NCBI GenBank assembly: GCA_013397935.1
Contig: VZRN01005892.1
Span: 185,340-249,339 of the forward strand
Reading direction: 5' to 3'
DNA from: Dasyornis broadbenti
Lineage: Eukaryota; Chordata; Aves; Passeriformes; Dasyornithidae
Length of the DNA: 64,000 bases
This document shows, in pieces, positions 12,101 through 24,100 of the stretch. Position 1 is the first letter of the stretch. Every line of letters begins with the position of its first letter. The translations under genes were made by a program, and so were the position numbers. Under the pieces are notes generated by a model. That model had not been told where the DNA came from, made no database searches, and was given only the letters and a program-made list of their open reading frames with translations.

Positions 12101-15100
12101 CTGAAAGTGCTGGCTTGGTGAGAGTCTCTGAAGTGCATTATCAACCTTAGTTCCCAGTATAGGGGCAGAGCTGGCAGACTTGCACAGCTAAGCTGTCCCA
12201 TGTGACCAGAATTTGAACTGTTGTAGATGTCTTAGTGCCAGCACTGTGACTTGGATTTATCAAAATATTTTGTATTTGATCTTATGAGAATTCCAGGTGC
12301 TGCCTAGTGAAGATACCTTAGTATTTAGGACATAAATTTAAAATTGTAAATAAAAAATTATTAAAATATGTAAAGCCCTCAAAATAAATGAGATGTACAT
12401 ACATGTATTTGTATTTTCTGATGAGCGTAGTACTGCGAACATATTGGAAATTTGCTAATATATTTTAGAATCTTTCCATTTCTGCAATTCTCAGATTTTT
12501 TTCAGTTTCTAACATGTCATGTCTTTAATACACAGTTAATTAAAGTAGCATTTGATGAAGAAGTAAGTCCCGAAGTGGTGGAAATATTTAAGAAACAATT
12601 GATGAAGTTCCGTTATCCTCAGTCTATCTTCAGCACTTTTGCCTTTGCAGCTGGGCAAACAGCACCACAAATAATTTTACCAAAACAGAAAGAAAAGAAC
12701 ACTTCATTCCGGTACAGTCTTCCTTCTTTTCTTACTGATGTTCTTGTTTCATATTAGCCAAATACATTGAACAGTTTGAAAGCTCTGCACAAGTGCAGAT
12801 CATTCACAGAGTTTTCAGGAATGTCAAAATGAATGATTGCTATTTTGCATCTCTGTATTTCCTGAGTAAGAGGTAAGTTAGTAGGATACAGATGTTTATT
12901 TGGTATAGGAATTATATTATTCATCTAAATTTCTGGCTGCACTAGATTTGAACAAGCACCTTATTACATTTTTGCAACACACAAAATGGAAGTAGCATCT
13001 TGAGCTATGCAACCTATGCCAACATGGAAACAAGATTAATTGTGTATTACTTTATAATTAATAGCCTGGCAACTTACAGTCTAGTGTGGATTAGGGTTAA
13101 TTTTACCCCATGCATTTGCCCTGCTGGTTTTTAATTTAGAGTTTGAGCTTTGGGTCCACTTTTGAGTTTCATGTTACACCTTAGTTTCTACTGGACCAGC
13201 TGTATCCTTAGAATATTCCAGTTTGGTAGCTCTTGTGATTCTCTGTTGCTTAGTGCATTGTTGACACAGGAAATGGAATCCCAAGCTAGTCGTGAAATCC
13301 TAAAACTTAAAGGTAATTTCTATCTTTCCTGCCTTTATTTTGGCAACTTTCTAGATTTATCACATTACTAGCAAAATGAAAAAGCCTAAAGAAAGATTAT
13401 ATCTGCTTGTTCATTACCAATAGACAAAAAAGACATTAATTTATCTCAAAGTAATACAATTCTTTTTTAAAACATAATATAGGAAGTAATTTTTCTGAAG
13501 CTTAAAATTGTTTGTCTTAAGTGAACAATTATTAAATACATTTTATTTGCGTTCATCATTGAAATCTGTAAATGCTATTAGGCAGAATCATATGAATCTT
13601 TCTAAGTACATTTGTTGCCTTGGATTTATAGTACGTTCTCCAAAAGCATTGTGAAGGGAGCAAAACGTGCTGGGAAGATGACAATTGGGCGCCAGTATTT
13701 GTTAAAGAAGAAGACAGGCACAATCGTGGAGGAGAGAGGAAATCGCCCAGGCTGGAATGAAGATGATGATATCTCTGGTAATAATGTGACTTTTTTTTCC
13801 ATGTTGGTTAATAAGTCTATCCTATTATGCTTCCATTCTGGTATATTGAATAAGAAATGCCTTCAACAAGAATCTGAAGGGTCTTCCTAGACAGGAAAGA
13901 GAAGGCTTTCAAATCTGTACATTTAGTGAGTGTTTTCTTTTGCAATGACGAGGCAGAAGAGGAAGTTGACTTAATTCAGTGATACAGCAAAGTACTAGAT
14001 TATTTTTTAATTAACAAACTATTCAGATATGATATCTTTTAGATCATTTTTACATCGTGCTAGTGTAGATGAAAAAGCGCAGAAGCATGCTGTAGCTTCC
14101 TTTAATCTCTAGACATCTGACATCTGCAATTAGTCTGTGGTGAGGAAGCAGGAACTGGTGAGGTGCAAGAATGAGCAAATTGGAGACTTTCGTGGATGTA
14201 GAACTGACAAGTGATTTCTGAAAGCAGCAGAACTCATTACTACTGAAAATACCACTTACCAAATTTTTGGTTGAAAGGATTTTGGGGTAGAAGATAGAAA
14301 GGGGTTAGGACACTTTCTGCAGTTTGTGTGATGGTGTGGAGTTTGACTTTCCCCAGAAAGCTTCTTTTCCTCCCATGTGCTGCTGCCAGGATCTCCTTAT
14401 CTGGACCACTGCTAATTTATAAGAAACCACTAGAGGGAACCAGATTCTCCTGTACATAAACAGGTGTTGTTTTGTCATGCCATTCTTTCTTTAAAAAAAA
14501 ACCATAGGCATCTCAGATAATGAAGTGTTCTTCAAACATTGATAATTTCTTCCAAACATCAAACAAGCTGAATTTGCCTATTGAATATTTGGTCACTGAA
14601 CAAGGCAACTTACGTGACTTCCAAGCAGATGTATCAAAGTTGTCTAAAGCAGGACTGAAGCCTCTGTTGTCTCCAAAATGGAAGAAAGCTGTTCCAGGTG
14701 AGCTAAAAAATATTGTTTCTCTTCTTTCATAAGAAGAGTGATGAGAAGCGATGAGAAATAGGCAAAAAGAAAGGTTTGGAAAATACAGAATGGCATTAGA
14801 GTGCTGAAAAATTACATTCTTAACTGAATTTCCAGCATCTTCCTCAAGTGCTGAGTTAGATGTGTTCTGATATTACTTATTCTTTGAGTCAGAAGCAATT
14901 CTTCAGGGCCTACGTGTGTGATTTTGGGGTGACTTTGTGTCCTTCACCCAGAGATACCAAGCACAGTCATACCTGTGTATTCATACTCCCTTGAGGGTGA
15001 AGAAATTTTAAGAGTTTTTGCATTGCTGATATGCTAAACAACTGTGTTCTTTCAGAAACGCAGGTGCTAAACATTAGCGATAGTAACTTTTTCCTTCCCT

Positions 15101-18100
15101 AACAGAAATACGAAATTATAACTTATCTTCAGGCCTGCTGCTTTCCAGGTGCCTTGACTGGGAATGTGTTAAGGTGACCAAAGAACTTTTCGTTCTTTGT
15201 TTATTAGTCTTGGTAGACTTCTGATCATGTTCTGTGCTCTTTCCTCAGACTCTGTCAGCTGGCCCACATATAACTTGCAATTTGGTTTCCAAAACTCGGC
15301 ATGGTACTGTAGTTATTGTTACCAATGAACACCTAATTTCCCTCTTACTCCTCCTCATCTGTTTTCAGAGTTTAGAATCTCTAAATCATTAGTAAATTCT
15401 TTTTCTTATAGTGGTCGTGTTGGTGTGTTCAATAAAGCAAGAGACTGTGAAACCTCCTTTGCAGATAGTCGTATTTCAAGAACGGTAAAATAGAGGGATT
15501 ATTCCTTGTTTTTTCAAAATCAAATAAATCATGTTAAAATTGAGACAGCAAAGTATCTTCCTCTTCAGGTTAAGGACATGGATAGGAGCTCTCATTTCTA
15601 ACTTTTTATGCACAGGAAAATGTTTTGCAAAGTATGATCACCAATATACCTGCTCTCATGAGAGAAAAATTCATTTAGAAAAAAAAATGTTTTAAAAAAT
15701 GCACTCTCATCTTACCTGAGTGAGGGCTTCCCATTCAAAACTGTTAAAATCAAGTTTTTGTATTACCAAAAAAAAGAAAAAAAGTATTTCTAAAACTCAT
15801 TTAATTTGTTTCTCATTAGGGCACTTTAAATGTTGTGTGACTTCTTTCTCACCATGACAAATATGAAAACTCAGGAAAAAGAGGAGACATGCAGAGTGTT
15901 CAAATCTATTATTTAGATCAAATAGAGAATTTTTTTCCTTTGATTAGCTGAAAGGGCAAAAGAAAATTATTCATTTAGCTTTTAGGCTAAGATGCACAGA
16001 AAAAAGAATTTACTCCTGTAAATTCTAATGTTGTCTATTGACTGTAAAGTTTTAATTATCTCCTAACTTGGTTTTTTTTAATAATTTGGAATTCCAGTTT
16101 TGTAAAGTCCTGCTTTAATTTCAAATCCTTATATACTTTTTGGTGCCTCATTCATGAAGAAATACATCTCATATGCACATATTTCAACGCTTAGGTGGTA
16201 GCAAGTAACTGATACATGCTGTGAGCAGTAAATGTGCTCTCAGAAGTATTTGGAAATGGTTGAAAGTGTCACTAATAGGCAGGTGGCAGGTTTTGTACAA
16301 AGACCTTGCTTGACTTGAATTTCAGAGTAGTTTGAACTTGTGACATAGTTTTTATCTGTCTCGTGGCTGAAGTTTTCTCTGCTTTGGAAAGGGCAGCTGA
16401 TATGCACTGCTGAAGAAAGCTGCTGCCTGACATTGAAACGGAGACGTTAAGAACCCAGCAGTCATCTGTTGTGAAATTACAACGCTGAAACATTCCTTAA
16501 GTTGAACCAAGCCTTGAAAAGATTGTTACCTCTTTTGAACACAGTTAAAAAAAAACCTCCACAATGATTGTGTGGTTGATTTTTATCTTGAATGTGTAAT
16601 GAATTTGTAAAGAATTTGTACATTGGGAGGGAAAGATTATCTGTCTTCAGTTCAAATGAATATGTGAGATAACTTTCTCCAGGATTTCAGCTAGAGAGAT
16701 GTCAGCTGTGCCAGTCAAAAGCATGCTAGGTAACTGTGTGATACAGTCAGGTTTGCTGAGTGAGATACTCCTTTAGTGTTTATAAATTCGATAAACTGTG
16801 GTTTGCATGTATTGGATCTTGCCATTCATCACTGAGGGTAGGACTAACTTGTTTAGAAGGAAGTAGCACTGTTTGCCATGTAACTGCTGGGCTCCCCAAT
16901 AAGATTTTTACCTTTAGTTTCAGATGACAGCGAGCTGCACACAAGTGGTACTTTGAAAGCAACAGAAAAATCAACAATGGAGCAATTAGTAGAAAGAGCC
17001 TGTTTCAGGGACTATCAGCGTTTGGGCCTGGGGACCATCAGCACTAATTCTTCTCGCTCAAAAACAGAGTACTTAAGAATAACTGCACTGAACAGGATGT
17101 ATTCACTTTGCAGGAGGTGAGTTAACCAATTCACTTATATAGTTAAGAGTAGAGACACATATATGTATATCTGCATGAGTACATTTGCATTTAAAATCTA
17201 TTCTGTTCCTAAATAAAAAAGCAAGCTTCAGAAACAATTATAAATAACTATTTTCTTCAAATTAAAAAGTATGTGTTACAATTGACTTCATGAAAGGATC
17301 TTTTTTAAAAGTTTCTCATGTGCTGAAAGTCTCATACTGTGTTTTAGCACATCAGTGTTACTAAGCCCTTCTTTTTGTTGTGAAAGCTGATGTAGTTTAC
17401 TACCACTGCCCACGAAAATTCTTTTTAATACAAAAGCCTATCTGCATGAGTCATATCAGAAGACATTTGCATTCTCTAAAGCCAGTTTGGGCTGGTCGCT
17501 GCTTTCATTATGGACAATGGAATTGCCAGGAAGAAGGGCACAGAAGAAAAACACTAGATCCTTTCTTGTTTTCTGACTTGTCTCGAGTACTGGTTTTGTT
17601 TAATCTCCATGGAGTACAATGCAGAAATCTGTCCATTTTCATTATGCTTTGAACATTATGCAGACAACTCTTTCCTCCCCTGAACCCACAAGTATTTAGG
17701 ATTCTTTAGGGCTTTTTTGAAAATAGAATTAATAGCCAAATTAATTAGGAATCTCAGGATAGAAATACTTACCTGCTGCTATGTTGCTGTAGTTACTGTG
17801 TAGACTGTATGTACCACGTACATTTATTTTTTCTGAGGGCAGTACAATAAATGCCCAAAAACTGAATTCACAGAAACAGTGTGTGTTGTAGAGAGAATAG
17901 AAGTTATTTAGTAAGCAGTAGCTGTTTCCTGTTCCTCATCTTAGTTTCTTCTTAACATATGAAGTTGACACTTAAATTGATTTTGTTTGGAGGAGAAGGA
18001 GGAGGAGATAGAAAATAGTATTTTATATTGCTTGAATCCTTTCACTAACACGAACACAACTACCATCTTGATGGGTTTTCTCTCTTTAAAGGTATTATAT

Positions 18101-21100
18101 CAGTGAATTTCCTAATCTCTAAGTATATTACAATGTCTTAAAAAGAACACAGAAAAGCAGTTTCAAGCACACTATTCCAAGGAATCTGACTGTAAAATTT
18201 ATATGTATTTTTCCGTAAACCATAAACTATTGTTTTCATTATGATACTTTAGGCAATCTAACATTCTTTCCTTTCAATTCTCATATATCATATATAATTT
18301 TCAAGACAAAACTACTGCATCATTTGCATACCTCAAAATTCTGTTTTCTGTCATGCTTAAAAATATGGCTTCATTATAGGAACAGATAAAAGATATGCTA
18401 AGACGAAAAATGCTACCAAATAAAATGTAGCCTTAAATGGAAGATGATTAGTAGTGACAATCTTACAAATTTTTTGTAATTCAATTTCTATTTAAAATGC
18501 AATTTTCTTAAATTAATATATTTACTAAATTATTAGCAGATAATTTTTAAAAATTGCTAAAAATTACTTTAAAAATAAAAGTACTTCTAACAGTTAAGTG
18601 TGTTTTCATTAAGACGCATTTTCAGCTTCTAATTTGAGGGTATTTTTTTCATTGCTGAGCATATTGGAAGCAATTTTAATTGTTCATTTTTTCCCCTTCC
18701 CTGTCAATGCAGTTATCCTGGGCTGCTGGTGGTCCCTCAGTCTGTTCAGGACAGCAGCCTACAGAGAGTGGCTCGCTGCTACCGCCACAACCGCCTGCCT
18801 GTTGTCTGCTGGAAGAACACTAAAAACAGCACCCTGCTGCTGAGATCTGGGGGCTTCCATGGAAAAAGTGTGGTGGGCCTCTTCAAATCCCAAAACACAC
18901 ATCCTACGGGTGAGTTGATGCAGCCAGGCTTTCTGTGGAAGGAGTTTTATGTAGAAACACTTCCTTTTCTGGAGGAAAATCAGTGATTTGATGGAATCAA
19001 AAGTTTCAGGATATAGATGGTTATCAGCTATTATTAGTTACTGTATGTAAAAAACCTGAATGGTATGAAAGCAGTTTCAAAAATGTGAATGAATAATTTG
19101 GACAGAGATTGGACCAACACAAGGTTTATCAGAATAGTTCGTTTTTCAGGAGATTATAGTACTAGGGCAACATTAATTTTGGAGTTGACTTCCATCATTC
19201 ACAGGCAGCATTTAGAATACTTATGACTGTCTGAATTTCCATCTCGTATGCTGATTGCTTTTTCAGAGTTAATTTCATGCCAAGAATTAAAGAGTCAGTA
19301 TTTTCTTTAATCAGAGTTGTTTAGAAATTATTCCAGAATTAGACCATAATTTTTCTTTTTGGAGAAAAAGGAAATGTGAGGTTAAATTGGAATACCAGGC
19401 ACTCAATAAGGTAGCAAAGAAATTCCTTTGTCCTGTTTATGTTTGCATTTCTCCCCGGTAATGACTAAAATGCTACTAAAAGGTTTGACTCAACTCAAGT
19501 TTGTTCTGTAGAATTTTTCAAAACCTGTAACAACCATACTTATGTACTTATGTATACATGGCATAAAAGTAAGATCACATGATTTAAATATTTTTTACCT
19601 AGTCCTCCATAATTTTTCCTTTACAGAGTATCTTTATGAAAATCACAGTTTTCTTACTTTTTAAGAGCAATTTATATCAGACGCAATGAGGTTTTGTGTG
19701 TATCAAATGCACCTTTAAAATCTCATTATTTTAGAGATATCAAAAAAGTGTTTTTAATTTTAGACAGTGTCTGGACTGACTACTAAGGCTAATTTGTGAA
19801 TCACTAGTTATCTACTGAATATTCATTGCTATAACATTGATTCAGTGTATCTCTTGTATCTCTTCAGTGCTTTATGGAAGCGTTTTTTAGCTGGAGCGAT
19901 GAGCAAGGCAGGGAATTGAAATTTATATACTGTGGTTTTGTTGAAAGGATTAATAAAACGAATCAGTGAAGTACCACCAATAATTGACACAGCAGCTGCC
20001 AAAGCTAATGGCTCCACCGGTTCTTCCACAGGCTCATGGTGTGAATCCTGTAATACTGATTGTCTTATCTGAAATACAGATGAGACATCTTTAACCTGGT
20101 ACAAATAGAATAAATTGGAAAAAAATCCACAGGAATAGTCTCAAAATTATGTAAAGACACAGATTTTGGTGTTTTCTGTAGTAGTTATCATTTCTTTGTG
20201 CATGGAAATTGGAGAGCTTTCCAAATCAAGATCTCCAAAATCTGACACGTGAAAACATGTTTTCTGTGTGTGATCTTAATGCTTTTGTAGGTGGTTTCTT
20301 TTCTGAATTTCATATAGGCTTTTGTATTGCCATTGCCATACTTCCAGCAGAATACTATGGAGTAGACAGATTGACAATAACTGTGTCTGACAGATACTCG
20401 CTTCTGGAGTTACTGTTTCTTTTAAAAAGTGAAGAAAAAGGAGACTCTCCTCAGGAAGGTACAGCAAGGAAAATGAGAAATACTTATAGGATGTTTATTT
20501 TATTCATAATGGAGTGGAAGCTTGGTGAAACAAACGTGATCAACAAAGGTGCCTCAGCAGGAGTTGGGCACAGTGAAGGAAAGGCTCTATTGACAAGCGC
20601 ATTGTGAGGCAAACTACGAGGACAAAGATAATCTGAAGTTACATTCAGATTGTCAGATTCATACCTTCCTAAGCAGAGATTTCACAGGAGTAGGTTTCTT
20701 TTAGTCAGCTCTGGATTGATACAGAGAAACAATGAGGATCTGCTGGAACTTAATGAACATTTTTGTGATTTCCTGTTACGCAGTGTGTTACGCAAGTTTT
20801 CAAAGCGTAGTTGGAGGCCAATATGTTATATAAGAACCACAGAACATATCTTTTAGAGAAATTATGCACAGTACTTAATTTGTGTGTGGAACCAAACTGT
20901 ATGTGCAACAGAATTGTATTTTTCTAACATCTGCCCAAAAAAAAAAATTATTAACAGATGCTCAAATATGAGATGGAGAGTATATAGATCTTTTGAAACG
21001 TTCCTTTGAAACATGCAAGTTGGTTTCTGAATTACTTTGACCTCTCTGGGAATCTTTTTGCAGAGCACTGTAGTTCTAAATAAGACATTCTACACCTGAA

Positions 21101-24100
21101 TTATTGTTTATTGGTCAGCTACCCTGTAGGAAGAACATTTACACTTCTTGTGCATCGTAACACTATCCAAGAGAACAGTTATCTTGGTACAGGCTTTTGG
21201 ATTTCTGACTGTATTAGGATTTTTATGATAAAGATAGAGCAACCTGTGACCAGGTATATAGAGTACATATTAGCAGTGAGTTATTGCATGACTAAGTATT
21301 GCACTTCTTTCCTGAGATGAAAACAAAATTAAATGGGATAAAATTGCTACTGGGATCTCCATCCCCATCTTTCATTTAAATCCATGTTGCTGTAGTGACC
21401 TTCACGTGTGATACAGCACTTGAAAGATGATCATTTCATAGAAATCCCAGTTCACCTGTGCAGGTAGGGACTGATGCTTTGAGTCACCTCTTTATGCTGC
21501 TGTGATGGGATGGTTTGTGGTAAGTATGAAGGGCAAATTTTCCATCTCTAATCTTTCACAGGGACATTTTTGCCCTCAAACTTTAATTGCAGTATCTGCC
21601 CAGTTTAATGACAGATTTTCATATGTCAAGCTGTTTGTTTTCTGAATCTTTTCCTAAAACACACACAGTACTCTTCATGAAATAAAACTTTGTAAGTGCA
21701 AGTGGTATAGACATTATCCTTTTATTCAGACAATTCATTTCTTTTCATTTAGTGAAACTCTTAAGTCCTAAATTGACTTTTTGTGGCATTATTTCAAGGG
21801 CTAGGGGACCCAGAGATCATTCCAGTGGATTTCAGGATGTGTAAATCCTGCTTAGGAGTTGAAGAGAAAATAATGTTCCTCCTCGGGCTTTTTCCGCTTG
21901 GTCAGACAAGAACAACATGATGTTTCCTGCATGAAACATCATCACTTCCTAATTATACTTTCAATTCAGACACTAATTTCTATCTTGAAATTTCTTTTGC
22001 CACCTCCAGCTAATTAGGTTACTGTCTATTAGTCTCCAGCATAGAATCTGATTGGATCATCATTGGAGAAAACTATTTACAAATTGCCATTCTGTTTCAT
22101 CAAAGTGGACTCAGTCAAATTCTTTGTCTCTCATTCCAAATCTTTGCCCTTGTGATCAGGATTCCAAATCCTGGTTGATGCAGCTGTGGAACTTTTGTCC
22201 TATAGTTAGTCCAGAGGTGTCTACAATAAACTCAAATTCCAAAAATATTGTTTGGCATTTGAAAACAAAGTAAACCGTCTCATTGATACTGGACACTTTT
22301 TTGTCATTGTAGTATGGTCCAGGACCTGACTTAAGTCTCCTTTCCTTCTTTTGAGACCTTGTGCCTGGACACAGTGGGTGAAGTTTTTCTAGTTGAGAAT
22401 AAATTTTTTATTATTATTATTGAAGGGTTTTTCCCTTGGTTCTGTGTTTTGTTAATGGTCTCTTAACTTTTTTAATGGGCACTGTATTCCAAGGAGCCTC
22501 CAAACAGAGGTAAGTAACCCTCCTTTTCTGGAATGACGAGGAGCTGGGTACGGTTTTAACTTACCTTTGTTAAAGAAACAGTTCTGTCCTCTGCACGTTT
22601 TGCTGACTAGTAGCACAAACTTAGAAACGTTACTTTTCATTTGGAGAGTGAAAGGAAAGCTGCACTATCTTCACTCTTATGTGCTGATCACATAATGGCT
22701 AATGATGAATGTTTTACGTAGTGACCATGAGGTAAAAGTTTCAAAAGTTCAGCTTCGTGTGGAATGCAAGAGAACATTGCTGGATCCTGCTGTGCAGACA
22801 GATGATGAACAGCTTGTCAACAAAGGAAAGGCTTTTTGAACCTTTGATAGAGAAACTAGGACATTTTCAATGCTCTGCTTTACAGAATAAGCCTTTTACT
22901 CTATGTATTTACAAATTGTATTTTTGTTTTCTAATGTAGTCCGTTCTTCTTGTGACTCTAGCTCCTGCTTCTTTGGAATCTTCAAGCAGTATAGAACAGG
23001 AAAAATACCTACAAGCCTTACTGAATGTGATATCCGTCCACTGCAAAATGAATGGCAGTAACACTCTCACTGTTAGTCCAACAATTGCTCTGTCTCCAGG
23101 TAAAATTGGTTTGTACAGTGCTTTTCCCTGGTTAAGCTGACAAGTGACTTTTCTCTGATTTGGTGCTAGTTCCATGTTCCATATGAATTCTGTTGTTTCT
23201 TTATTGTTAGACTTTCCAGGTAGCCTGTTTGCTCTCAGTTTCAGTGAATGCGTAAAGAATGTAGGTAAAGAATGTTTATAATCTTCCCAAGATATTTTTC
23301 AGTATTAATCTGAGAGTAAAGTCTTTTATAATAAAAAGTAAACTGCATTTTGAATAAAAGACTACCAAATTTAAAAGAATGCAAGGTGCTGCTTTATTTT
23401 ATATAATGAGGAAGTATGAGGTTGCAAGCTCAGATTTTCCAAGAACAGAGACACTCTTTAGCTCTAGCAGCAATGGAAGGCATGTAGGCCTTTTTACGCA
23501 TTACATACTCATAATGGGTTTCTACTAATTTAATTTCCAAATAGGGCTTTTCTTGCAGTGAAAACTCTTTCAAAGTATGCTCTTTGAGTTATGCCTAGGG
23601 GGAACCATGAAGAAATTGCTCCCATGTTTCATTTCAGTTATTTTATGATGAAACTTGGTAAGGTTTAGGTCAAGGTAACCCCAACATGTCAGGAAGGACT
23701 ATGTGACTTGAACTTGTGTCTGTCTTGTCTTACTTGGTTGGTTGTAATTGGCCTAATAACTGCCAAACAGTGGCTTTTCTTGTAAAGTGACACCATCCCC
23801 GAAGTGTGTGTGCTTTGCTTCATTTATTGTAAAATATGTTGATTGCTTAGCTGTATCTAACACCTCCATACTGTTGCCAATGTACGCATTTGTCTTAAAA
23901 AATAAATCCAAAGTACAAAATTGGCAAGAATTAGCTGTACTGGGTGGAAAAGGGCATTTTATCAGTCATATTAAGTGTTAGTCTGGTTAACACTGGAGTT
24001 TTTTTAATCTTTTATTCTCTTTTTGGCTGACTTTAGGCACTGAAACGAGGGCTTCAAGAATGTCTACTGTGTTTAAGCAGGTAGTGCCAGGACATTTGGA

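Larger units (their letters stand above)
18910..22961 (+). other. SBF2: SBF2 intron 10
   Basis: 4052 bases, GT-AG. It holds the antisense open frame (19829-20140), the inverted repeat at 21917 and a short ATT run near 22409. Confidence 0.9.

Noticed and set aside
14725..14810. Possible C/D box snoRNA (gtgatga near the start, ctga near the end)
   Set aside because: No closing terminal stem next to the boxes and no convincing inner boxes; such short motifs occur often by chance.
20209..20607. 132-codon + strand open frame in intron 10
   Set aside because: No recognisable protein and no acceptor/donor pair giving a frame compatible with the flanking exons. The length is within chance for this window.
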